NCBI GenBank assembly: GCA_031275085.1
Contig: JAISPG010000074.1
Location: forward strand, 1 to 64,000
Direction of reading: 5' to 3'
Origin: Bacteroidales bacterium
Lineage (GTDB): Bacteria > Bacteroidota > Bacteroidia > Bacteroidales > ML635J-15
Length of the DNA stretch: 64,000 nt
Below are positions 37,285 to 44,985 of the stretch, in pieces. Within the stretch, counting starts at the first letter, position 1. Every line of letters begins with the position of its first letter. Under the pieces are notes generated by a model. The model ran no database searches, was not told the DNA's origin, and saw nothing but the letters and a program-made list of their open reading frames with translations. Made by a program: the position numbers and the translations under genes.

Positions 37285-37513
37285 TTTTTACTTGTTTTAT
37301 TACCAGATATAGAGAAGAAAAAACAGAGAATAATGATAAGATTATTGTAAAAACAGGGGTTTCAAAAGAAAATTTTTTATCAATCCAATAACCGGCATAT
37401 GTGCCTATTCCGATAATTGCTCCCATTTCAAAGGCTAATGTGGAATATCTTATAAATTTATTAAGTGTAGATTTTCCTTTTTCAAAATTTACTTTTTTTT
37501 CGTCTTCACTCAT
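37265..37513 (-). CDS. AtpI/AtpZ-family protein
   Basis: I start this at 37513 (MSEDEKKVNFEKG), not at the longer ORF start, because the bactofilin stop is one base upstream and the extra residues lie inside that gene. The resulting protein of about 82 residues has two membrane helices: LAFEMGAIIGIGTYAGYWIDKKF and FTIILSLFSVFSSLYLVIKQV. The GxxxGxxxDKKF pattern fits AtpZ/AtpI, an accessory factor for F-ATP synthase assembly or Mg2+/Ca2+ supply. Confidence 0.85.
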   Translation of the reverse strand: MSEDEKKVNFEKGKSTLNKFIRYSTLAFEMGAIIGIGTYAGYWIDKKFSFETPVFTIILSLFSVFSSLYLVIKQVKNDNKKN

Positions 37514-37514
37514 T

Positions 37515-37886
37515 TTATGTGTCAATGGTATTAACAGCAGATATGTTGTCTCCCATATTACATATTCCCGTAAATATTGCTCCAGGTTCAATCGATAATT
37601 TTGCAGTTATTATATCTCCGTATATTTTTGCTGAAGAACGCAATATAAGTAATTCTTCTGATGTAATTTTGCCGTTTATTTCGCCGAAAATCTCAGCATT
37701 ATTGCAACATATTTCTCCGGTAATTGTTCCTGTGCCGCCTAATACTAATTTGGATTTTGTGTTCAAATTTCCTTTTAATTTTCCGTCAATACGTAAATCG
37801 CCATTTGATACCAGATCTCCGATTATAGAGGTCCCGTTACCGATAATGTTTAGATTATTTGAGGTTTCTTCAAAATTTTTTGCCAT
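37515..37886 (-). CDS. Bactofilin (polymer-forming cytoskeletal protein)
   Basis: The 123-residue protein is a single bactofilin domain: repeating beta-helix turns such as GDLVSNGDLRIDGKLKGNLNTKSKLVLGGTGTITGEI followed by AEIFGEINGKI. Bactofilins polymerise without nucleotides into filaments that shape cells or place proteins at the membrane. It is the first gene of the ATP synthase operon, one base before the AtpI/AtpZ start, with its own strong promoter. A functional tie to ATP synthase is not shown. Confidence 0.92.
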   Translation of the reverse strand: MAKNFEETSNNLNIIGNGTSIIGDLVSNGDLRIDGKLKGNLNTKSKLVLGGTGTITGEICCNNAEIFGEINGKITSEELLILRSSAKIYGDIITAKLSIEPGAIFTGICNMGDNISAVNTIDT

Positions 37887-37905
37887 GCTTTTTGTTTATT
37901 TTCCA

Positions 37906-37936
37906 CAAATTTAAAAAGATATTATAAAACAGCAAA
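37906..37936 (-). promoter_or_regulatory. Bacteroidetes-type promoter of the bactofilin-ATP synthase operon
   Basis: On the minus strand TTTG (37936-37933), 19 bases, then TAAATTTG (37913-37906) fits the consensus TTTG-N19-21-TAnnTTTG. The predicted transcript starts about 14 bases before the bactofilin ATG. Confidence 0.8.
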
Positions 37937-38351
37937 ACTTTAAATATTATTTAAAGGTATGTTTTTTTAATTACTTGTACTTTTTTAAAACATTTTATAC
38001 CTATAGGTTTATTTATAATTCATATTTAAACAAAAGTAACGTATTATGTATTAAATATTTTAATCCTCAGTGGTCGAAAATAACAATTTTCATTTTTAAT
38101 TATTTTACTATAGTTTGCTACTAACGTTGTTACCTGCAAAACTAATGAGATTGTAAGCTCATTCTTAATTCTTAACTTAGGCTTGGTTCGACTTACTTCG
38201 ACTTGGTTCGGCTTCGCTCAGTAGCCGGCGCTCACCAACCGGCGCTCAGTTCATCGCATTCTTAATTTTTAATTACTGATTTGATAATTCCGATAATTTA
38301 ATGGGTCATACAATCCGTAACTCTCGCTATATTATGTATTTTTTATTATTA
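37937..38351. other. Intergenic region with REP-like and heptad repeats before metK
   Basis: No gene seen. At 38160-38290 lies a compact repeat patch: TTCTTAA heptads at 38162-38178 and 38256-38275 flank a G+C-rich core holding TTCGACTTACTTCGACTT-like text, GGCTTCGCTCAG and a direct repeat CCGGCGCTCA (38225-38234 and 38239-38248). The phrase TTCG(G/A)CTTCGCTCAGT is like dispersed intergenic repeats known in many Bacteroidetes genomes. Confidence 0.55.
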
Positions 38352-38383
38352 TTTGGAATATATAATAATATTATTTATTTTTG
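38352..38383 (+). promoter_or_regulatory. metK promoter
   Basis: TTTG at 38352-38355, a 20-base spacer and TATTTTTG at 38376-38383 match the Bacteroidetes primary sigma factor consensus. Transcription would start near 38390 and give a leader of about 104 bases. Confidence 0.8.
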
Positions 38384-38393
38384 TATGATAAGT

Positions 38394-38467
38394 TAGTGGA
38401 TAGATTTGGATGCTTGCAACCACAGAAAAAAATGCTAAAAAACAATCTTGCCTACATCCAATATCCA
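38394..38467 (+). promoter_or_regulatory. Candidate SAM-II-like riboswitch in the metK leader
   Basis: The leader shows, in SAM-II order, a P1 5' arm GTGG (38396-38399), GATTT (38403-38407), a P2 5' arm GGATG (38408-38412), TTGCA (38414-38418), the P1 3' arm CCAC (38420-38423), an A-rich linker with ATGCTAAAA, and a P2 3' arm CATCC (38455-38459) that closes a pseudoknot. About 14 bases between GCTAAAA and the P2 3' arm are more than usual. An alternative hairpin TGGATA/TATCCA plus TTGGATG/CATCCAA competes with P1. Position before SAM synthetase fits feedback control. The class is recalled from memory, not searched. Confidence 0.55.
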
Positions 38468-38493
38468 AAATGTTTAATTAAAAATATTTTTGT

Positions 38494-39756
38494 ATGAGTT
38501 ATTATTTTACATCAGAATCGGTATCTGAAGGACACCCTGATAAAGTTTCTGATCAAATATCTGATGCTGTACTTGATGAATTTATGGCTTTTGACCCAGG
38601 TTCAAAAGTTGCTTGTGAGACTTTAGTGACAACCGGATTAGTTATTGTTGCCGGAGAAGTTAAATCTACTGCTTATGTTGACATTCAGGAAGTCGCCCGC
38701 AAAGTTATTAATGATATAGGATATACAAAGGGAGAATATCGTTTTGAAGGAAATTCATGCGGTGTAATGTCGGCAATCCATGAACAGTCTCCGGATATAA
38801 ACCAGGGCGTAACCGAAGGAACCGGATTACATAAAGAACAAGGTGCAGGCGATCAGGGTATGATGTTCGGATATGCATGTAATGAAACCGATAATTATAT
38901 GCCATTAGCCCTGGATCTTTCACACAGGATACTTCAAATCCTGTCGGAAATCCGCAAAGAAGGCAAAGAAATGATCTATTTAAGACCGGATTCCAAATCA
39001 CAGGTTACTATAGAATATAATGATGACAATACTCCCAAACGTATTGACACTATCGTTGTATCTACACAGCACGATGATTTTGATGCGAATGAGTCTAAAA
39101 TGCTTGAATGTATTAAAGAAGATGTTCAAAACATATTACTTCCACGTGTTATAGCTGGTCTTCCCGAAAGAACCCGGGATCTTTTTAAAGAGGATTACAC
39201 GTTACATGTAAATCCGACAGGAAAATTTGTAATTGGCGGCCCTCATGGTGACACAGGATTAACAGGAAGAAAAATAATTGTAGATACATATGGTGGTAAA
39301 GGAGCTCATGGTGGCGGTGCTTTTAGTGGAAAAGACCCTTCAAAAGTCGACAGATCTGCTGCTTATGCTGCCCGTCACATAGCAAAAAACCTTGTTGCTG
39401 CAGGAGTTGCCGATGAAATTCTTATTCAGTTGGCATATGCTATTGGTATTGCAGAACCGGTAGGTATTTTTGTTAATACTTTCGGAACATCTAAACTTAA
39501 TATTAAAGATTCTGAAATCGCAGAAAAAATCAAAAGAATATTCGATCTGAAACCTGCAGGTATCGAAAAACGATTAAAACTAAGAAAACCTATTTATCGT
39601 GAAACTGCAGCTTACGGACATTTCGGCAGGACTCCCAAAACAATCGTAAAGCATTTTTCTTCTCCATATTCCGGAACATGTGATATAGAAGTTGAATTAT
39701 TTACATGGGAAAAGCTGGATTATGTGGATATAATAAAAAAGGAATTTAATTTTTAA
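38494..39756 (+). CDS. metK: S-adenosylmethionine synthetase
   Basis: The 420-residue protein has all MetK motifs: [19 protein letters not shown] with the ATP-binding His and Mg2+-binding Asp, [16 protein letters not shown], and [19 protein letters not shown]. It condenses methionine and ATP to S-adenosylmethionine, the methyl donor also used by the cytosine methylase in this window. It is monocistronic, with its own promoter, structured leader and strong terminator. Confidence 0.98.
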   Translation: MSYYFTSESVSEGHPDKVSDQISDAVLDEFMAFDPGSKVACETLVTTGLVIVAGEVKSTAYVDIQEVARKVINDIGYTKGEYRFEGNSCGVMSAIHEQSPDINQGVTEGTGLHKEQGAGDQGMMFGYACNETDNYMPLALDLSHRILQILSEIRKEGKEMIYLRPDSKSQVTIEYNDDNTPKRIDTIVVSTQHDDFDANESKMLECIKEDVQNILLPRVIAGLPERTRDLFKEDYTLHVNPTGKFVIGGPHGDTGLTGRKIIVDTYGGKGAHGGGAFSGKDPSKVDRSAAYAARHIAKNLVAAGVADEILIQLAYAIGIAEPVGIFVNTFGTSKLNIKDSEIAEKIKRIFDLKPAGIEKRLKLRKPIYRETAAYGHFGRTPKTIVKHFSSPYSGTCDIEVELFTWEKLDYVDIIKKEFNF

Positions 39757-39765
39757 ATGATTTAA

Positions 39766-39817
39766 AAAAACACAAAAGCAGCCCTAGCACATGTGCTAGG
39801 GCTGCTTTTGTGTTTTT
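39766..39817. terminator. 52-bp perfect palindrome: bidirectional terminator
   Basis: The arm CACAAAAGCAGCCCTAGCAC meets its exact complement across a central AT, flanked by AAAAA on the left and TTTTT on the right, so all 52 bases are symmetric. With T-tracts on both strands it ends metK and can end the convergent OmpA-family gene. Confidence 0.9.
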
Positions 39818-40029
39818 ACGAACAAGAATATATTTTTTTATAAACTTAAAAAGATGTGAGAAGTTATATATATTTTTTGATATTCCATAAGGATAATCAA
39901 AAAATAATCTATTTATAGATATTTAACATGGTAGACATGTGATATTTTTACAAAAAACATTCAAATATCACTTTTTATTTATAATAAAAATACAGATTAT
40001 TAAACTTTTGAAATATTAATAATAAATCT

Positions 40030-41496
40030 TTACAGGTTAACAATTATAATCTCAACCCGTCTGTTCATACTTCTTCCTTCTTCAGTATTATTATCGGACA
40101 CAGGAACAGTATTACCAAACCCGCGATATTTCATCCTGGCTTTTTCGATTCCTTTCAATGACAAATAATTATAAACAGACTCTGCCCGTTTTACTGATAA
40201 TGTTTTGTTATACTGAGAGGTTCCAATATCATCAGTGTGGCCTCTTATTTCAATCCTTAAAGAAGGTTTCGCATCAAGTATTTCAAATAGTCTGTCCAGC
40301 TCGTGATATGAAACGGTGAGTAATTCCGAAGAATTAAATTCAAAAAATATTCTGTTAAGATTAAACTTATCTCCTATTTTTGCATTACTAAATGCATTTT
40401 CCGATATTTCCGACTTTTTTAGAGCTAAAGGATCAGATATACCGCTCCTCATACCATACATATCATCATTAAAATCATTTGAGTTTTTATTATCATTCCC
40501 ATTTTGTCCGGTTCCGTTTCCCTGATTCAGGTTATTGTTATTGTTGTCATCCCCTGAATTTACAAGGTTGTTACCATTTCCTGAAGAATTATTATTTAAG
40601 TTTGAATCATTACCTGAGTTTATATTTTGCCCTTCATTATTGGAATTATTTCTATTATCTGCAAGATCTCCAGCATTTCTTCTTATAGAATTATATCCGG
40701 TTTCCTGATCATAGTCATCTGCAAGCCAGTCGGAACCAAATGAAAAGTCATTATGACATCCGCATTCAAATGAATTATCTATTTCGAAAACTCTTACATC
40801 GTCAATAAAATAATATGCATATATCAGGGCAGAATCTGTTCCTGAATGTCTGTTTTCTTTATATTGTGTCTGGGAATTATCCCAAAAGTTACCTATGGTC
40901 AGATATGCTTCATTTCCTTTTGCACGGTATGTTCCGCAAAATTCTTCCCAGTTACCGGTATTTTCCATTATATGTCCCGGGCGGTTTATTATCTGCGGCC
41001 TTTGAATAATTAGACTTCCTTTTCTTGAAGATATTTTTTCTTTTGTAAGAGCAACACCAAGTGCATCAATTGAATATATAGATTTTCCTGCATTTGCATA
41101 TTGTAGTTTTACACAATATAATTTATTTCGTTTCAATGGTTCTTTTAAACGGGTTTGAATATATTCACGTGAAATAAAAGAAAACTCTTTTCCTTTCCTA
41201 ATACTGAAAAACTGTTCCCACAAAACTAATCCTGCATAACCGGAACCGTCGTAAGGGTAAATATTACCGGCAAAATTATCCGGCACTCCGGCACCTGTTT
41301 CGCTACATGCATGAAATATGTCAGGAGTTCCGTTATTTGGATTAAGCCAACCCGGATATGGTTTTCCAACCGGTTCGGGGACAAAACCTTCAGGACAGGT
41401 CCATGCTTCTTCAAAACTATGGTTTGGAACCAGATTCTGAGAAAAGGAATTTATATAAAATATTATAACTACTGCTGTTAATACAAAATTCTTCAT
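40030..41496 (-). CDS. OmpA-family outer-membrane protein with Asn-rich linker
   Basis: The 488-residue protein has a signal peptide (INSFSQ), an N-terminal domain starting LVPNHSFEEAWTCPEG that is common in Bacteroidetes surface proteins and resembles carbohydrate-binding-like beta-sandwiches, then a linker of about 80 residues made largely of Asn, Gly, Ser and Asp. The C-terminal OmpA domain (about 380-488) shows LRIEIRGHTDDIGTSQYN and GRSMNRRVEIII, the peptidoglycan-binding signature. It likely ties the outer membrane to the cell wall. Such proteins with OmpA domains include T9SS components, but I do not see a specific match. Confidence 0.85.
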   Translation of the reverse strand: MKNFVLTAVVIIFYINSFSQNLVPNHSFEEAWTCPEGFVPEPVGKPYPGWLNPNNGTPDIFHACSETGAGVPDNFAGNIYPYDGSGYAGLVLWEQFFSIRKGKEFSFISREYIQTRLKEPLKRNKLYCVKLQYANAGKSIYSIDALGVALTKEKISSRKGSLIIQRPQIINRPGHIMENTGNWEEFCGTYRAKGNEAYLTIGNFWDNSQTQYKENRHSGTDSALIYAYYFIDDVRVFEIDNSFECGCHNDFSFGSDWLADDYDQETGYNSIRRNAGDLADNRNNSNNEGQNINSGNDSNLNNNSSGNGNNLVNSGDDNNNNNLNQGNGTGQNGNDNKNSNDFNDDMYGMRSGISDPLALKKSEISENAFSNAKIGDKFNLNRIFFEFNSSELLTVSYHELDRLFEILDAKPSLRIEIRGHTDDIGTSQYNKTLSVKRAESVYNYLSLKGIEKARMKYRGFGNTVPVSDNNTEEGRSMNRRVEIIIVNL

Positions 41497-41556
41497 TAAC
41501 TTAACCTAATATAAATACTTACTTAATATGTATAAACATAAAATATCCGCAATTTA

Positions 41557-42570
41557 TTATTTCTTATCTTTTTTTTGCTTATTAAGCCTCCAGTTTCTTA
41601 AGTTAAAAATCTTCGGACGGCGCGGAAATACCATATTTAGCTTTATCATTCTTTCATAAGATTTTATATGGCGATCTTTTTTTGAATTGTATATGTCAGC
41701 GATCTCGACTAATATTCCAGTTTCTTCAACACCTCCGAAAACATCATTTTCCACAGTTCCGAAAGTTATGACAGATCTTGAAAGATTCATATATGCATTT
41801 ACAAGCGGCGGAACTCTTTCATGATTCTCTTTTACCAGTCTGGTTAGAGTTTTATAATCAGTTTGATAGTCATTTCCTTTAAATATTGACTTAATAGTAT
41901 CAAAATTAAAATCAACAGGGTTTCTTGGAATCATGAGTTTTTGTTTATCAGGAAAATATAATTCCAAAAAAGTAAGGATATAATTTCTTGCATTTAAATC
42001 AAAACTTTTATACATGGTAAATTTTCCGAAGAAATATTTAATATCCGGATATTCTATTGTTAACGCTCCCAATCCGTCCCATAAATTATCAAGAGCAAAC
42101 AGCCCTTTCCTGGCATTACGACCATACTGATATTCCGGCTGAATAAATGAACGTCCGAGTTCAATTGTATAAGGAAGGTATTTTTTTAAAAAATTCTCGG
42201 AATATTCAAATAAATGAGATGTTGCCAATTTTCCTTCCGGGTCGTCCATAACCGACTCTCCAAGAATATAACGATATCCACCAATGATTTCCTGATCTTC
42301 AGGATCCCATACGATCAGTTGCATATATGGGTCATCGGCAAGATCATACTCATCTATGTCCGTTTCTTTTCCTGTTCCTCCACCTGCCATTCTGAAAGAT
42401 ATTTCACGCAAACGTCCCAATTCTGCCATCAAATTAGGAGATGTCCTGCCATCAAAAACATATATCTCGGTTTGAGTGAAGTTTGATTTACGCAAGAATT
42501 TATCTTTTGTCAATTCCGACAACAATAACTCTTTGGAGACTGGCGGAATTATCGGAGACATTTTATCCAT
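41557..42570 (-). CDS. GNAT-fold N-acyltransferase, GlsB/OlsB-like
   Basis: The 337-residue protein fits the Acetyltransf_5 group (ornithine/glycine lipid N-acyltransferases, sometimes named hemolysin): REISFRMAGGGTGKETDIDEYD, then LIVWDPEDQEIIGGYRYILG and ELGRSFIQPEYQYGRNARKGLFALDNLWDGLG. In Bacteroides GlsB makes N-acylated glycine or ornithine as a first step of aminolipid synthesis. The O-acyltransferase partner GlsA is not next to it here. A TATGTTTG -7 box lies at 42594-42601. The exact acceptor is unknown. Confidence 0.75.
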   Translation of the reverse strand: MDKMSPIIPPVSKELLLSELTKDKFLRKSNFTQTEIYVFDGRTSPNLMAELGRLREISFRMAGGGTGKETDIDEYDLADDPYMQLIVWDPEDQEIIGGYRYILGESVMDDPEGKLATSHLFEYSENFLKKYLPYTIELGRSFIQPEYQYGRNARKGLFALDNLWDGLGALTIEYPDIKYFFGKFTMYKSFDLNARNYILTFLELYFPDKQKLMIPRNPVDFNFDTIKSIFKGNDYQTDYKTLTRLVKENHERVPPLVNAYMNLSRSVITFGTVENDVFGGVEETGILVEIADIYNSKKDRHIKSYERMIKLNMVFPRRPKIFNLRNWRLNKQKKDKK

Positions 42571-42660
42571 TGCAAATTTTTATTAAAAACATACAAACAT
42601 ACTAAAAAAAATAATAGAGGTGCAATTTTTACACCTCTACTTATTCTAACAATCATTTAA

Positions 42661-44724
42661 TTATTTATTAAGTAAATCAACACTCCTGTTAACAAACTTA
42701 CTTAATGCTTCACCTTTTAAAAGGTTATTTGCAAGTAAAGCAAGGTCAATTAATTGATTTACTGTTTTTTGTTTTTTACCGAATTCTTTATATAAAGCTA
42801 TTTTTTCATCTTCAGCCTGATTAATTTTGTCATTAACTTCTTCAAGACGGTTTTTGTCTTCAACCGGTTTTTCTTCTTCGGTTTTATATTCTTTTAATTT
42901 TTCTTCCAATCCTGATTTTTCAGTATTCAATACCTCCAGCATTTCATCAATACTTATACGTTTCGGCATTGTTTTCTTTTCCATTTTGGAACTTATATCG
43001 GTTATAAGCGGATGATTAGTATTTATAATAACTTTATAATTTTCAGGAAGATCCCGGTAGAATCCGGTTCCTCCACTTATTGCCGACATGTCTTTCATTC
43101 TGCGCATAAATTCATCTCGTGTAATTATCACAGGCATTTCGTCAGAACTCATACTGTCAGCTGTAACCCAATATGAACTTTCGTCAGGAACTGCTCCCTG
43201 AAAAGCCCATTTTATATCTTCCTGTTCCTTTTCACTTAATACGGATTCTATTTTTTCATCTTTTTGAATAAGATTGTCTATAATATCCGAGTCAACTCTT
43301 ACGAATGAAGAATCGGTAAATTTATTTTCAAGAGTGTTTATAAAATGTATATCAAGCTGGCCATCAAGTAACAACACATCATAATTTTTATTTTTTGCGG
43401 ACTGTATGTACGAATATTGTTCTTCGACATTGGTAGCATAAAGATATATCAAGCGATTATTTTTATCTTTTTGATTAGGATCTATTTTATTTTTATATTC
43501 TTCAAATGTAAAATATTTATTATCTGTGTCTTTTAAAAGTGTAAATTTTTCTGCTCTTTCATAGAATTTTTCATCGGAAATCATTCCGTATTCTATAAAC
43601 ATTTTAAGATCATCCCATTTATTCTGGAATTCTTCACGGTTTTCTTTAAAAATATCAAGTAATTTGTCTGCAACTTTTTTTGTAATATGAGTCGATATTT
43701 TCTTTACATTTGAATCACTTTGCAAATAACTTCTGGAAACATTCAACGGAATATCCGGAGAGTCGATTACACCATGTAATAGAGTCAAAAATTCCGGAAC
43801 TATACCTTCCACAGAATCAGTAACAAAAACCTGATTACTGTAAAGTTGGATTTTATTTCTGTTAATATCGAGGTTGGATTTTATTTTAGGGAAATATAAT
43901 ATTCCTGTCAGATTGAAAGGATAATCAACATTAAGATGAATATGAAATAATGGTGCATCAAAACTTCCTGGATATAATTCCCTGTAAAATCTGGTATAAT
44001 CTTCATCTTTCAGATCTGCCGGTTTTTGTTTCCACAAAGGGTTTGTATCATTTATAATATTATCCTCATCGATTTCTGTTTCTTTTCCGTCTTTCCATAT
44101 GGTCTTTTTACCGAAAGCAATAGGAACAGGAAGGAATTTACAATATTTATTCAACAGTTCCTGTATTTTATTTTTTTCAAGAAATTCTTCGGATTCTTCG
44201 TCAATATATAATATCACATCTGTTCCGCGTCCTTCTTTTTTGGCAGAAATTAAACTATATTCAGGAGTTCCGTCACATTCCCATTTTACTGCTTTTGACC
44301 CATCTCTATATGATTTTGTAATTACTTCAACTTTTTTAGATACCATGAAAGAAGAGTAAAAACCCAAGCCAAAATGACCGATAATTGCATTTTCCGAATT
44401 TTTATACTTATCCAGAAAATCACCCGCACTAGAGAATGCTATCTGATTTATGTACTTATCTACTTCCTCTTCGGTCATGCCAATGCCATTATCTCTAACT
44501 GTAATGGTCTTCTTGTCCTTATCTACTATCACTTCTATTTTCAGATCATCTGCATCACCATTAAATTCTCCGGAAATAGCCAGTGTTTTAAGCTTCTGGC
44601 TTGCATCAACAGCATTCGAAACGATTTCCCTCAAAAATATTTCATGATCAGAATACAGAAATTTTTTGATAATAGGAAAAATGTTCTCAGTGGTTACTCC
44701 AATACTTCCAGTCTTTTTTGCCAT
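42661..44724 (-). CDS. htpG: Molecular chaperone HtpG (Hsp90)
   Basis: The 687-residue protein has the Hsp90 N-terminal ATPase signature: FLREIVSNAVDASQKLK, VRDNGIGMTEEEVD, and IGHFGLGFYSSFMVSKKVEV. The middle-domain text NVSRSYLQSD contains the arginine that contacts ATP. The C-terminal dimerisation region is present. It assists folding under stress. Monocistronic with a promoter upstream. Confidence 0.97.
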   Translation of the reverse strand: MAKKTGSIGVTTENIFPIIKKFLYSDHEIFLREIVSNAVDASQKLKTLAISGEFNGDADDLKIEVIVDKDKKTITVRDNGIGMTEEEVDKYINQIAFSSAGDFLDKYKNSENAIIGHFGLGFYSSFMVSKKVEVITKSYRDGSKAVKWECDGTPEYSLISAKKEGRGTDVILYIDEESEEFLEKNKIQELLNKYCKFLPVPIAFGKKTIWKDGKETEIDEDNIINDTNPLWKQKPADLKDEDYTRFYRELYPGSFDAPLFHIHLNVDYPFNLTGILYFPKIKSNLDINRNKIQLYSNQVFVTDSVEGIVPEFLTLLHGVIDSPDIPLNVSRSYLQSDSNVKKISTHITKKVADKLLDIFKENREEFQNKWDDLKMFIEYGMISDEKFYERAEKFTLLKDTDNKYFTFEEYKNKIDPNQKDKNNRLIYLYATNVEEQYSYIQSAKNKNYDVLLLDGQLDIHFINTLENKFTDSSFVRVDSDIIDNLIQKDEKIESVLSEKEQEDIKWAFQGAVPDESSYWVTADSMSSDEMPVIITRDEFMRRMKDMSAISGGTGFYRDLPENYKVIINTNHPLITDISSKMEKKTMPKRISIDEMLEVLNTEKSGLEEKLKEYKTEEEKPVEDKNRLEEVNDKINQAEDEKIALYKEFGKKQKTVNQLIDLALLANNLLKGEALSKFVNRSVDLLNK

Positions 44725-44840
44725 AATTTATTTTTTTCTTAATAATCAATAATTATTTTTTTCTTATATTAACGATTGTACTTTTCAAAGTATGTGCCAT
44801 ATTAAAAATATGACATCTTGTCACATGTTTGCAACATAAA

Positions 44841-44870
44841 CAAATATAAACATAAAATTGTTTCTTACAA
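44841..44870 (-). promoter_or_regulatory. htpG promoter
   Basis: On the minus strand TTG (44870-44868), 19 bases and TATATTTG (44848-44841) fit the Bacteroidetes consensus. The leader would be about 110 bases. No HrcA CIRCE element was seen. Confidence 0.65.
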
Positions 44871-44892
44871 TAGGCTGTTATTACATTAATTG

Positions 44893-44932
44893 AAAGAACC
44901 GGAATTAAATATTATACTTATCCCGGTTCTTT
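44893..44932 (-). terminator. Hairpin downstream of the T9SS protease gene
   Basis: A 10-bp perfect stem (AAAGAACCGG/CCGGTTCTTT) with a 20-base loop lies about 54 bases after the protease stop. The T-run on the minus strand is poor, so it may be a weak terminator or an mRNA 3'-end stabiliser. Confidence 0.5.
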
Positions 44933-44985
44933 TCTAAAGTTTATTTCTTAACTATATCAAATCATTTTTGTAAATCCAGGTAAGT

